Shown: one piece after another, positions 1 through 9,156 of the stretch
How the letters are laid out: each line of letters begins with the position of its first letter
How positions within the stretch are numbered: position 1 is the first letter of the stretch
Assembly: GCA_900472625.1 (NCBI GenBank)
Contig: UCIT01000017.1
Location: 186,001 to 250,000 of the forward strand
DNA length: 64,000 nucleotides
Direction: 5' to 3'
Origin: Hyphomicrobiales bacterium
GTDB taxonomy: Bacteria; Pseudomonadota; Alphaproteobacteria; Rhizobiales; Rhizobiaceae
The notes under the pieces: model-generated
What the model saw: the letters and a program-made list of their open reading frames with translations, nothing else
Told to the model about the DNA's origin: nothing
The model's database searches: none
Translations under genes and position numbers: made by a program

Positions 1-825
1 AAGCAGTACGGTTTCGACAAGCCGGCCGTCGTTCGCTATTTCTACTGGGTCGGCGGCATGCTGCACGGCGATTTCGGATACTCGTTCGAATATCAGCTGC
101 CGGTATCCGAAGTGGTCGGCGACAGGCTATGGCTGACGATCCTCGTATCGTTCACGACGATTTTGCTGACATGGCTGATCGCCTTCCCGATCGGCATCTA
201 TTCCGCAACCCATCAATACAGCTGGGGCGATTATGGCCTGACGCTGTTCGGCCTGCTTGGCATCGCCATCCCGAACTTCATGCTGGCGCTCATCCTGATG
301 TACTTCGCAAACATCTGGTTCGGTGTTTCGATCGGGCACTTGATGGATCAACAGTATCTGGCCGAACCGATGAGCTGGGAGAAGGCGCGATCGATCCTGT
401 CGCATCTTTGGATTCCCGTCATCATCGTCGGAACGGCAGGAACCGCCGGTATGATCCGTCGGCTCCGCGCCAACTTGCTCGACGAGATGCAGAAGCAGTA
501 TGTGGTTACGGCCCGCGCAAAGGGCCTGCATCCGCTGCGCGCGCTGCTGAAGTATCCGTTGCGGATGGCGCTCAACTTTTTCGTGGCCGATATCGGCTCG
601 ATCCTGCCGTCGATCATCTCAGGCGCCGAGATTGTCGCCATCGTGCTGTCGTTGGAGACCACAGGCCCGATGCTGATCAAGGCGCTGCAGAGCCAGGACA
701 TGTATCTTGCCGGCTCATTCCTGATGTTCCTGGCATTCCTCAATGTCATCGGCGTGCTGATCTCGGACATCGCCCTCGGCTTCCTTGACCCGCGTATTCG
801 CCTGCAAGGCAGGAGCACCAAATAA
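1..825 (+). CDS. OppB/DppB-type ABC transporter permease (5' truncated by window edge)
   Basis: The reading frame is open from base 1 (KQYGFDKPAVVRY...), so the real start lies upstream of the window. The visible 274 residues carry the first permease of a peptide/nickel-type importer. They include the GDFGYS segment typical after the first periplasmic stretch, about five hydrophobic helices, and the EAA-like loop around VTARAKGLHPLRALLKYPLR that contacts the ATPase. The next permease starts inside the stop codon (TAATG), so the two are translationally coupled. The substrate is not readable from sequence. The downstream glycosyltransferases suggest a surface or envelope context rather than simple peptide nutrition, but that is inference. 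Confidence 0.9.
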   Translation, partial: KQYGFDKPAVVRYFYWVGGMLHGDFGYSFEYQLPVSEVVGDRLWLTILVSFTTILLTWLIAFPIGIYSATHQYSWGDYGLTLFGLLGIAIPNFMLALILMYFANIWFGVSIGHLMDQQYLAEPMSWEKARSILSHLWIPVIIVGTAGTAGMIRRLRANLLDEMQKQYVVTARAKGLHPLRALLKYPLRMALNFFVADIGSILPSIISGAEIVAIVLSLETTGPMLIKALQSQDMYLAGSFLMFLAFLNVIGVLISDIALGFLDPRIRLQGRSTK

Positions 826-1997
826 TGTCGCCCTTGCCCCCACCCGGCGCACCTCTGCCGCACTACATCTCGACCGCGCCGTTCGACCCGATGGCGACGG
901 AAACGATGACATCGGCGCAGTCGCGCATTCACCTCGCCTCGCAAAAACAGCTGATGTGGTGGAAGTTCAAACAGCATCGGCTGGCGCTGATTTCAGGCGT
1001 GTTCCTGATCTTCACCTATCTGATGATTACTGTGGTCGAGTTCGTGGCACCCTATGGCCTGCATACGAAGAACGTCGATTTCATCCATTCGCCGCCACAG
1101 CGCGTTCACCTATTCCATGATGGCAGTTTCGTCGGGCCGTTCGTCTATGGTCGGAGCATGTCGCTTGATATGAACACCCTCCACCGGCTCTACAACGACA
1201 AGCCCGACGACGTGCAGCCGATCCGTTTCCTGTGCCGCGGCGATGCCTACAAGTTCTGGGGGCTGGTCGATTCGAACCTGCATCTCGTCTGCCCGGCGGT
1301 CGGCGGCCAGATGTTCCTGCTTGGAACGGACCGGCTGGGACGCGACGTGCTGTCACGCATTCTCTATGGCGCCCGCATTTCTCTGACCATCGGCCTGATC
1401 GGCATCTCCATCAGCTTCTGCCTAGGGATCGTCATCGGCGGCCTTGCCGGCTATCGCGGCGGTGTGTTCGATCTTGTCGTGCAGCGTCTGATCGAGGTGC
1501 TTCAGTCGCTGCCGAGCCTGCCGCTATGGATGGCGCTGGCGGCCATCATGCCCGTCACGTGGAGCCCGCTCGTCATCTATTTCGGCATCACTGTGATCCT
1601 CGGCATCATCGACTGGACAGGGCTGGCGCGCGCGGTGCGCTCCAAGCTGCTGGCGCTGCGCGAAGAAGATTATGTGCAGGCAGCCCAGCTGATGGGCGCC
1701 AGCACGTCGCGGGTCATCGGCAGGCATCTTGTGCCGGGGTTCATGTCGCACCTGATAGCTTCGGCAACCATCTCCATCCCCAGCATGATCCTTGGCGAAA
1801 CGGCCTTGAGCTTCCTTGGCCTCGGTCTCCGCCCACCGATCACCAGCTGGGGCATCCTGCTGACGGAGGCAAAGAGCGTGAGCGTGATTGCCTTCTATCC
1901 TTGGTTGCTTTTCCCGATTATACCGGTGGTCTTTGTGATATTGGCGTTCAACTTTCTGGGAGACGGCTTGCGCGATGCGGCAGATCCCTACAAATAA
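825..1997 (+). CDS. OppC/DppC-type ABC transporter permease
   Basis: A 390-aa inner-membrane permease, second partner of the preceding OppB-like protein. It has the OppC_N helix near residues 60-80, a long periplasmic insert, then the binding-protein-dependent transport domain beginning with FLLGTDRLGRDVLSRILYGA, a motif very characteristic of DppC/OppC proteins. The EAA loop is around YVQAAQLMGASTSRVIGRHL, and the protein ends DGLRDAADPYK. It is longer than the usual roughly 300 aa because of an extended N-terminus and a periplasmic insertion (about residues 95-160). The start ATG overlaps the preceding stop. No ATPase or binding protein is visible; they are presumably upstream of the window. 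Confidence 0.92.
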   Translation: MSPLPPPGAPLPHYISTAPFDPMATETMTSAQSRIHLASQKQLMWWKFKQHRLALISGVFLIFTYLMITVVEFVAPYGLHTKNVDFIHSPPQRVHLFHDGSFVGPFVYGRSMSLDMNTLHRLYNDKPDDVQPIRFLCRGDAYKFWGLVDSNLHLVCPAVGGQMFLLGTDRLGRDVLSRILYGARISLTIGLIGISISFCLGIVIGGLAGYRGGVFDLVVQRLIEVLQSLPSLPLWMALAAIMPVTWSPLVIYFGITVILGIIDWTGLARAVRSKLLALREEDYVQAAQLMGASTSRVIGRHLVPGFMSHLIASATISIPSMILGETALSFLGLGLRPPITSWGILLTEAKSVSVIAFYPWLLFPIIPVVFVILAFNFLGDGLRDAADPYK

Positions 1998-2083
1998 CGG
2001 CCAGCGGTTGGTCTCGGACGAGCCGTCCCACGCGTCGTTGAAAGCGGCGGTGCTAGATGATCTATAGCCCGGAAGGAATATCC

Positions 2084-3292
2084 ATGGCGCGGCGCCTGGA
2101 AGATGCGCGGATCCTGATGTACAGCCACGACACGTTCGGGCTCGGGCACTTGCGCCGCTGTCGCACGATTGCCCACGCGCTGGTGGAGGACTATCGCGGC
2201 CTCAACATCCTGATCGTATCGGGCGCAACGATCGCTGGCGCGTTCGATTACCGAGCACGTGTGGATTTCGTGAAGGTGCCGAGCGTCATCAAGCTGCGGA
2301 ACGGCGAATACACCTCGCTCGCCAGCCATATCGACCTTCAGGACACGCTGAAGATGCGCGAATCCATCATTCGCCATACGGCCGAAACGTTCCAGCCCGA
2401 TATCTTCATCGTCGACAAGGAACCGATGGGCCTGAAGGGCGAGGTCGAGGAGACGCTGGCGTATCTGAAGTCCCGCGGGACGACGCTGGTTCTTGGCCTG
2501 CGCGAGATCATGGACGCGCCGCACCTGCTCGATGCAGAGTGGAAGAAGAACGGCATCATGCAGAAGATCGATCAGTATTACGATTCGATCTGGGTCTACG
2601 GCCCGCCGGACTTCTACGATCCCCTCATCGGCCTTGACGTGCCAGCCAGCGTCCGCCGCAAGATGGACTTCGTTGGTTTCCTGCAGCGCAGTGTCTCGGC
2701 CAACAAGACATCAATCAATGCCCGCAGCGACAACTATATTCTCGTGACCACGGGCGGCGGCGGCGACGGTTCGGATCTCGTTCACGACGTCATGAACGCC
2801 TACGAACAGGACCCGACATTGCAGCAGAAGGCGCTGATCGTGCTCGGACCGTACATGCCGTCCGCAGAGCGCATCAAGCTCGTCCAGAAGGGCACGAAAA
2901 TTCCGTACGTCGAGGTTATCGAGTTCGATAACAACATGGAGGAGCTGATCGCCGGAGCAACCGGCGTCGTGGCCATGGGCGGATACAACACCTATTGCGA
3001 AATCCTTTCCTTCGACAAGCCGGCCCTGATCGTGCCGCGCGTCAAGCCGCGCGAAGAGCAGCTGTTGCGAGCTCAGCGCGCCAGCGAGCTCGGCCTGGTC
3101 GAGATGCTGCTGCCCGATGCCTCCGCCGACGCCGCGATCATGGCTGACGCCCTCAAGCGTCTGCCACACCGCCAGCCGCCATCGATGAGCGGCTCCAACA
3201 TGCGACTGGAGGGGCTCAATCATATCTCCGAGACTGTCGGCAGTTGGCTCGACAGTCGTGGCAGTCACCTGTCGGTTGTCGGCGCCGAGTGA
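2084..3292 (+). CDS. MurG-like GT-B glycosyltransferase (first of three)
   Basis: A 402-aa protein with a GT-B (GT28/MurG-like) layout. The N-terminal nucleotide-sugar-transferase style loop HDTFGLGHLRRC is near residue 15. The C-terminal half has VTTGGGGDG and the donor-binding stretch MGGYNTYCE followed by P..KPREEQLLRA. I chose ATG 2084 over the in-frame ATG 2057 because GGAAGGA sits 7 bases upstream. It lies 86 bp after the permease and overlaps the next glycosyltransferase by GTGA. No transmembrane segment is evident, so it is probably cytosolic or peripheral. The donor and acceptor sugars are unknown. Confidence 0.8.
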   Translation: MARRLEDARILMYSHDTFGLGHLRRCRTIAHALVEDYRGLNILIVSGATIAGAFDYRARVDFVKVPSVIKLRNGEYTSLASHIDLQDTLKMRESIIRHTAETFQPDIFIVDKEPMGLKGEVEETLAYLKSRGTTLVLGLREIMDAPHLLDAEWKKNGIMQKIDQYYDSIWVYGPPDFYDPLIGLDVPASVRRKMDFVGFLQRSVSANKTSINARSDNYILVTTGGGGDGSDLVHDVMNAYEQDPTLQQKALIVLGPYMPSAERIKLVQKGTKIPYVEVIEFDNNMEELIAGATGVVAMGGYNTYCEILSFDKPALIVPRVKPREEQLLRAQRASELGLVEMLLPDASADAAIMADALKRLPHRQPPSMSGSNMRLEGLNHISETVGSWLDSRGSHLSVVGAE

Positions 3293-4551
3293 GAGCAGAT
3301 CCATTGCCGCAACGCCGGAAGTTATTGGTCGTGCTGAAGGGCTATCCCAGGCTGTCAGAAACCTTCATCGCACAGGAACTGCTGGGTCTGGAGAAGGCAG
3401 GCTTCGACCTGACTCTGATTTCAATGCGCAGGCCGACCGACAAGAAGCGGCATCCTGTGCATGACGAGATCAAGGCGCGCGTCGTCTACCTGCCTGAATA
3501 TCTCCATGAAGAGCCCCTACGGGTGCTGAAGGGGCTGATTTCTGCCTTTCGCAAGCCAGGGTTCGGCGCGCTTCTGGGCCGTTTTTTCAAGGATCTGCCG
3601 CGCGATATCTCGCGCAACCGCTTCCGTCGCTTGGGTCAAGCAATGGTTCTGGCACGCGAGTGGCCCGACAACGGTGAGTGGCTTCATGCGCATTTCATCC
3701 ACACGCCAGCGTCAGTCACCGAATACACCAGCATCCTGACCGGCGTGCCGTGGACCTGTTCCGCACATGCCAAGGACATCTGGACCTCGCCGGATTGGGA
3801 GCTCACCGAGAAGCTGACAAGCGCCAGATGGGCGGTGACTTGCACGCGCAACGGCTATGAGCACATGAAGACGCTGACCGCGCGCAAGGACGCGGTCCAC
3901 CTGAGCTACCACGGCCTCGACCTCGCCCGCTTCGGACACTTTTCCGGTGAACGTTCCGGCCGCGACGGAAGCGACGCCAGCGCTCCGGTCTCCCTGCTCA
4001 GCGTCGGGCGCGCGGTAGAAAAGAAGGGCTACGATACGCTGTTACGAGCGCTGGCGCTTCTGCCGAGAGAACTGAACTGGCGGTTCGAGCATATCGGCGG
4101 CGGCGACGAGCTGTCGAAGCTGAAGGTTCTCGCTGCCGAGCTCTGTCTCTCCGGCCGGATCACCTGGAAAGGTGCACTGGCGCAAGAGGAAGTGCTCGAC
4201 CACTACCGCCGGGCCGATATCTTCGCATTGGCCTGCCGTATCGCCGCCAACGGCGACCGCGACGGATTGCCGAATGTTCTGGTCGAGGCGTCGAGCCAAA
4301 GGCTACCTTGCATATCGACGTCCGTTTCCGGCGTCCCGGAACTGCTGGTCGATGGTGAAAACGGACTTCTGGTGTCGCCGGACGATCCAGCCGGCCTTGC
4401 CGGTGCGCTGGAGATGGCGATCCGCAATCCCGCCTTGCGACAGCGATTAGGCGATGCCGCTGAGATGCGCGTGCGCGGGCATTTCGACTACAACGCAAGC
4501 ATTACCCAGTTAAGCCAGCTCTTCGAGGGCGAATGGCAGAAAGCCTCATGA
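3289..4551 (+). CDS. GT4-family glycosyltransferase (second of three)
   Basis: A 420-aa retaining GT4-like enzyme of the EpsF/colanic-acid type. The N-terminus LKGYPRLSETFIAQE is characteristic of exopolysaccharide GT4 proteins. The C-terminal domain has the nucleotide-sugar segment SVGRAVEKKGYD and the E-x7-E region GLPNVLVEASSQRLPCI followed by SGVPELLVDGENGLLV. The likely start is GTG 3289, which overlaps the upstream stop (GTGA); a longer in-frame form would run deep into the previous gene. It ends in ATGA overlap with the third transferase. Tight coupling of all three argues for one glycan assembly pathway. Specificity cannot be read. Confidence 0.85.
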   Translation: MRADPLPQRRKLLVVLKGYPRLSETFIAQELLGLEKAGFDLTLISMRRPTDKKRHPVHDEIKARVVYLPEYLHEEPLRVLKGLISAFRKPGFGALLGRFFKDLPRDISRNRFRRLGQAMVLAREWPDNGEWLHAHFIHTPASVTEYTSILTGVPWTCSAHAKDIWTSPDWELTEKLTSARWAVTCTRNGYEHMKTLTARKDAVHLSYHGLDLARFGHFSGERSGRDGSDASAPVSLLSVGRAVEKKGYDTLLRALALLPRELNWRFEHIGGGDELSKLKVLAAELCLSGRITWKGALAQEEVLDHYRRADIFALACRIAANGDRDGLPNVLVEASSQRLPCISTSVSGVPELLVDGENGLLVSPDDPAGLAGALEMAIRNPALRQRLGDAAEMRVRGHFDYNASITQLSQLFEGEWQKAS

Positions 4552-5681
4552 GTGCGCCGAGGGTCTTTTTCTACGTTCAACATCTGCTGGGGATAGGGCA
4601 TATCGCCCGCGCCAGCCGCATCGCGAATGCCTTGCAGGAGGACGGCTTTGACGTGACTGTCGTGACCGGCGGGCTGCCAGTGGCGGGCTTTCCGGCGCCG
4701 GGCCTGAAGACGGTCGCACTCCCCCCAGTCGTTGCCAGCAATGCCGGCTTCTCGGGTCTCGCCGACGAAAATGGCGTGGCCGTCGACGAGGCTTTTCTCC
4801 AGCAGCGTCGTGATCTCCTGGTGTGCGCGTTCCGGGACGCGAAGCCGGATGTCGTCATCATCGAAGCCTTTCCGTTCGGACGCAGGCAGATGCGTTTCGA
4901 GCTTCTGCCGTTGATCGAGGCGATCGAGACATCGGAACCGAGACCGAAGCTCCTGAGCTCGGTACGCGACATTCTGCAGGAAAACAGGAAGCCCGGGCGC
5001 GACGCCGAGACTGCCGCGCTGGTGCAGGCGCATTTCGACCGTGTTCTGGTGCATGGCGATCCCGACTTTATCATGCTCGAGGACACCTTCCCGCTGACGT
5101 CGGAAATATCGGATAAGATCGTCTACACCGGCATCGTGGCGCCCCCGGAATCGCCTGAGCCCGATGACGTCTACGACATCATTGCATCCGCTGGTGGCGG
5201 AGCGGTCGGCATGGATCTCCTGATGGCCGCTGCCGAAGCCGCCAAGATTCTGCCAGCCGAGCTACGGTGGCTGCTTATCAGCGGCCCGAACCTGCCGGAG
5301 CCGGATTTCGCCGTGCTTACGGAGGCCGTCCCCCCAAACGTGCAGCTCGTGCGATTTCGCAAGGACTTTCCGTCCCTGTTGCGAAGTGCGAGGGTCTCGC
5401 TCTCGCAGGCCGGCTACAACACTGTTGGTGACCTGTTGCGGACGAATTGCCGTCCGATCCTTATCCCCTTCGTCGCCGGTGGAGAAACCGAGCAGACAGT
5501 AAGGGCCGATCGTCTGGCCAAACTTGGCCTTGCTGATCTGTTGCCCGAAGTCGGACTGACCGGCGACCTGGTGGCAATAGCCGTCAGCACGGCACTGACG
5601 GCGACAGCAAATGCCGCAGCCAGTCTCGATCTCGATGGAGCACGCAAGACGGCCGGTATCATTCGGTCGATCCTAGGCTGA
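4548..5681 (+). CDS. MurG-like GT-B glycosyltransferase (third of three)
   Basis: A 377-aa protein that is a divergent paralogue of the first transferase in the cluster. It has the N-terminal loop QHLLGIGHIARASRIANAL, an SAGGGAVG segment in the linker to the C-terminal domain, and the donor-binding SQAGYNTVGDLL followed by GGETEQTVRADRLAKLG. ATG 4548 overlaps the previous stop (ATGA) and is preferred to the upstream ATG 4533. A 179-bp gap follows before the degenerate ABC protein. Two MurG-like enzymes flanking a GT4 enzyme suggest successive additions to a lipid- or protein-linked glycan, which is inference from order alone. Confidence 0.82.
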   Translation: MSAPRVFFYVQHLLGIGHIARASRIANALQEDGFDVTVVTGGLPVAGFPAPGLKTVALPPVVASNAGFSGLADENGVAVDEAFLQQRRDLLVCAFRDAKPDVVIIEAFPFGRRQMRFELLPLIEAIETSEPRPKLLSSVRDILQENRKPGRDAETAALVQAHFDRVLVHGDPDFIMLEDTFPLTSEISDKIVYTGIVAPPESPEPDDVYDIIASAGGGAVGMDLLMAAAEAAKILPAELRWLLISGPNLPEPDFAVLTEAVPPNVQLVRFRKDFPSLLRSARVSLSQAGYNTVGDLLRTNCRPILIPFVAGGETEQTVRADRLAKLGLADLLPEVGLTGDLVAIAVSTALTATANAAASLDLDGARKTAGIIRSILG

Positions 5682-5860
5682 AACTCTCGCCCTTTATGAA
5701 ATTCCTATGATATAGAATCTTGCAGGAATCGGCATCCAACGATGAGATTCTCACGTATTATTGTTACTATGCCATCCGGCAGCATGGTCCTGCTTTCGGT
5801 CATGATCACCTCTCTTTCAGGATCGATGTCTCAGATTTTCCGGACAATTGACGGTTAGCA

Positions 5861-8575
5861 ATGGAAAAAAGCCTCGCGCGCTATATCTGGTCGAACACGC
5901 GGCTGCAGCAGCTTTGGATTCTGACCGTCGTCGCCTTCTCGATGGTGCCTTACTTCCTGTCTTTCGACCTGCCGAAGCAGATCGTCAACGGGCCAATACA
6001 GGGGTCCGGCTTCGAAGGCGAAGGCGCCACGCAGGTCTTCATGCATCTTTCCTACACTTTTCCGTTGATCGGGAAGGTCGAGTTTTTCGAGGGCATCCAT
6101 CTCGGCCGCGAGCAGATGCTGATGGCGCTCAGCCTGGTGTTCCTGGCGCTCGTGGTCCTGAACGGCCTCTTCAAATTCTACATCAACACCTACAAGGGCC
6201 GGCTCGGCGAACGAATGCTGCGACGCATCCGCTTTCAGCTGATCGACCGCGTTTTGCGTTTCCCGCCCAGCCAGTTCAAGCGAGTGAAATCCGCCGAAAT
6301 CGCCACGATGATCAAGGACGAGGTGGAGCCGATGGGTGGCTTTACCGGCGACGCCTTTGTGTCTCCGGCGCTGCTCGGCGGCCAGGCACTGACGGCTCTG
6401 GCCTTCATCATCGTTCAGAACTTCTGGCTCGGGATGATCGCAGCCGGTATTGTCGGTGTTCAGGCCGTGGTCATTCCACGCATGAGAAAGCGGCTGCTCG
6501 AACTTGGCCGCCAGCGTCAGCTGACGGCACGTGAACTGTCAGGGCGAGTCGGTGAGATTGTCGACGGTATCGGCACGATCCACGGCAACGATACGTCCAA
6601 CCTCGAGCGCGCCGATATTGCCGCGCGACTCGGCCTGATCTTTTCGATCCGCTACGACCTCTATCAGTGGAAATTCCTGGTCAAGTTCATCAACAACTTC
6701 CTCGCCCAGGTCACGCCCTTTCTCTTCTACGCGATCGGCGGCTACCTCGCGCTGCAGGGACGTCTCGACATCGGCCAGCTGGTTGCCGTCATCAGCGCCT
6801 ACAAGGACCTGCCGGGGCCATTGAAGGAATTGATCGACTGGGACCAGATGCGCCAGGACGTGCAGGTGAAGTATCAGCAGGTCTACGAGCAGTTCAACGT
6901 CGAGCCGCTGATCGATGACCGTATCCAGGAGGTCGCGGTTGGAGATGTGGCTCGCCTGGCAGCGCCGATCGTGATTACCAGCCTTTCGATTAGCGACGAC
7001 AGCGGTGCCAAGCTGATGGATCACGTTTCGGTCGAAATCCAGCCGAACGAAACGGTGGCTGTCGTCGGACCGAATTCGAGCGGCGCCGAGGCCTTTGCAG
7101 AAGCACTCGGGCGCGTTGTGTGGCCGGATTCGGGCCGCATCACCATCGATGGCAAGGACTTGCTCGATCTCCCCGAAGCCGTCTCCGGCAGGCGGATTTC
7201 CTATGCCTCGTCGGACCTCTACTTCTTCCAGGGGACGCTGCGCGACAATCTGCTCTATGGCCTGAAGCACGCACCTCTCAGTCCGCCCGACTACGACGAG
7301 CAAACCGCGCTGGAAGCCAAGTGGCATGCAGAAGAGGCCCTCAAGGCCGGCAATCCGACGCTCGATCCCAACAGCGACTGGGTAGACTATCAGGCAGCCG
7401 GCGCAAGCGGGCCAGCAGATCTTCTGACGACTATACGCCCCGTGCTGGATGCTGTCATGATCTCGCAGGACATTCTCGACCTGGCGCTTCGCTCGACAGT
7501 CGACACCAGCGTGCACCTCAAGCTTGCCGAACACATCGTCGATCTACGCGCGGCTCTTCGCGAGAAGATGCAACAATCAGATCTCGGGAATATCGTTGTG
7601 CCGTTCGATTTCGATACGTACAACGCGCAAGCGACCGTTGGTGAAAACCTGCTGTTCGGCTCGATGAAGCGCCCGGTGATGAACAACCGCCGCCTGGCGG
7701 CGCATCCCTATTTCCAAGCGCTGTTCCGTGAAACAGGACTGAGTAACGACCTCTATGCCATGGGCCTCGAGATCGCCGAAAACGCCGTCGAACTCTTCCA
7801 CGACCTGCCGCCGGACCACCCCTTTTTCCAACAGCTGACCTTTATGACGGCAGACGATATTCCGACCTACCAGGCCCTGCTGCAAAAACTCAGCAGCCGG
7901 AAATTCGATGACGCAACACAGGAAGAGCGTTCGGCGATCATCCGCCTAAGCTTTGCCTATATCGAGCCACGGCATCGTTTCGGCCTTCTGACAGATGAAT
8001 TGACGGCCAAAATCGTCAGCGCGCGCAAGCAGTTCCACGAGAACATTCCGGCGGACCTTGCTGCCGTGATCGAACGCTATGATCCGGAACATTTCATCTC
8101 GTCGGCCAGCCTGATGGACAACGTTCTCTTCGGTCGCATCGCCTACCAGCGCGCCGATGCCTCGGAAAGCATCAGGTCGATCATGGGCGACCTGTTCGAT
8201 ACGCTGGATCTGTTCGACGACGTTCTGTCGATCGGCCTCGAATTCGACGTCGGGTCGGGCGGCAAGCGTCTGACGATGGTTCAGCGCCAGAAGCTGAACA
8301 TGGCGCGAGCGCTGCTGCGCCGTTCCGACTACATCATATTCAACCGGCCGCTGTCGGCTCTGGACCAGCGTGTCCAGGACCAGATCACCGACAACATCGT
8401 CAACGGATTGCATCACGAGGGCGAACGCCCGGCGATCATCTGGGTGCTGTCGAACGCACGGTTGGCCGCGCTGTTCGATCGCATCCTGCTGTTCGACCGT
8501 GGAAGCCTTGTCGAGGCGGGCAACTTTCCGGAACTTTCCGAACAGAACGGTATGTTCAAGGAACTGTTATCGTAA
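5861..8575 (+). CDS. ABC exporter-type protein with a catalytically degenerate nucleotide-binding domain
   Basis: A 904-aa protein, much longer than the usual roughly 600-aa half exporter. Residues 1-340 form an exporter-type membrane domain with hydrophobic segments near 15-36, 87-108, 175-210 and 270-300. The ATPase-like domain starts near 365 but lacks catalytic residues. Walker A is GPNSSGAE (403-410) with Ala409 in place of Lys. The Q-loop Gln is Ser451. Walker B is IIFNRP with Asn828 and Arg829 in place of Asp and Glu. The H-loop His is Ser864. Only the SGGKR signature (799-803) and the SALD D-loop (832-835) survive. About 290 extra residues lie between the Q-loop region and the signature. 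ATP hydrolysis by this protein alone is unlikely; a scaffold, gated channel or partner-dependent role is inferred. Confidence 0.85.
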   Translation: MEKSLARYIWSNTRLQQLWILTVVAFSMVPYFLSFDLPKQIVNGPIQGSGFEGEGATQVFMHLSYTFPLIGKVEFFEGIHLGREQMLMALSLVFLALVVLNGLFKFYINTYKGRLGERMLRRIRFQLIDRVLRFPPSQFKRVKSAEIATMIKDEVEPMGGFTGDAFVSPALLGGQALTALAFIIVQNFWLGMIAAGIVGVQAVVIPRMRKRLLELGRQRQLTARELSGRVGEIVDGIGTIHGNDTSNLERADIAARLGLIFSIRYDLYQWKFLVKFINNFLAQVTPFLFYAIGGYLALQGRLDIGQLVAVISAYKDLPGPLKELIDWDQMRQDVQVKYQQVYEQFNVEPLIDDRIQEVAVGDVARLAAPIVITSLSISDDSGAKLMDHVSVEIQPNETVAVVGPNSSGAEAFAEALGRVVWPDSGRITIDGKDLLDLPEAVSGRRISYASSDLYFFQGTLRDNLLYGLKHAPLSPPDYDEQTALEAKWHAEEALKAGNPTLDPNSDWVDYQAAGASGPADLLTTIRPVLDAVMISQDILDLALRSTVDTSVHLKLAEHIVDLRAALREKMQQSDLGNIVVPFDFDTYNAQATVGENLLFGSMKRPVMNNRRLAAHPYFQALFRETGLSNDLYAMGLEIAENAVELFHDLPPDHPFFQQLTFMTADDIPTYQALLQKLSSRKFDDATQEERSAIIRLSFAYIEPRHRFGLLTDELTAKIVSARKQFHENIPADLAAVIERYDPEHFISSASLMDNVLFGRIAYQRADASESIRSIMGDLFDTLDLFDDVLSIGLEFDVGSGGKRLTMVQRQKLNMARALLRRSDYIIFNRPLSALDQRVQDQITDNIVNGLHHEGERPAIIWVLSNARLAALFDRILLFDRGSLVEAGNFPELSEQNGMFKELLS

Positions 8576-8667
8576 TATCGTAAAGCGGCTACAAAAACGA
8601 CGTCCTTCACAAAGGACGTGTACAATTCTAGCGAGCGCATGGCTGGTGCGCAGGAGGCAATAGGCTC

Positions 8668-9132
8668 ATGCTGCTGAGAGACGAAGTCGAAATGCTGCGG
8701 CGAGTGCCGATCTTCTCGAGGATCGCACCGGCCAAGCTCAAGCTTTTGGCATTCACCTCCGACCGCATGACTTACAATGCCGGTCAAGACCTGTTCCGCC
8801 AAGGCGACCCTGGAGACGCGGCCTATGTTGTGCTTTCGGGCACAGCCGACATCCTGGTGCGCTCTCCTGCCGGCGACATCAAGGTGGCCGATGTCGAGCC
8901 CAATTCCATCGTTGGTGAAATTGCCATTCTCTGTGACGTATCGCGTACCGCGACGGTGCGGGCGACGTCTGCGCTCGAAGTGCTGCGCATTAGCAAGGAA
9001 CATTTCCTCAAGCTTCTGAGCGATTTCCCCGAGATGGCTGTCGAGATCATGCGTGTACTCGCCGATCGCCTCAATCATACCACGGCAGAACTCACCGCTG
9101 CACGTGCTGCCAAGAAGCCGCAGCCCGTGTGA
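8668..9132 (+). CDS. Stand-alone cyclic nucleotide-binding domain protein
   Basis: A 154-aa protein that is essentially a single Crp/PKA-regulatory-type beta-roll with a short C-terminal helix. The phosphate-binding cassette is GEIAILCDVSRTATV, with Glu84 and Arg93 spaced nine residues apart as in eukaryotic PKA cassettes, so cAMP or cGMP binding is plausible. There is no helix-turn-helix, kinase or membrane segment, so it cannot be a Crp-like DNA-binding factor on its own. It lies 92 bp after the degenerate ABC protein and is the last gene before a strong terminator. I infer that it is a regulatory or sensor subunit for that protein or for the glycosyltransferases. Confidence 0.85.
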   Translation: MLLRDEVEMLRRVPIFSRIAPAKLKLLAFTSDRMTYNAGQDLFRQGDPGDAAYVVLSGTADILVRSPAGDIKVADVEPNSIVGEIAILCDVSRTATVRATSALEVLRISKEHFLKLLSDFPEMAVEIMRVLADRLNHTTAELTAARAAKKPQPV

Positions 9133-9156
9133 TAGGAAACGTCTAGTTCGTAAAGC

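Noticed and set aside
6539-7534. 331-codon minus-strand frame inside the degenerate ABC gene
   Set aside because: I checked whether the odd ABC protein could be the shadow of this frame. The plus strand has a clear exporter membrane domain and residual ABC motifs throughout, so the minus frame is the shadow.
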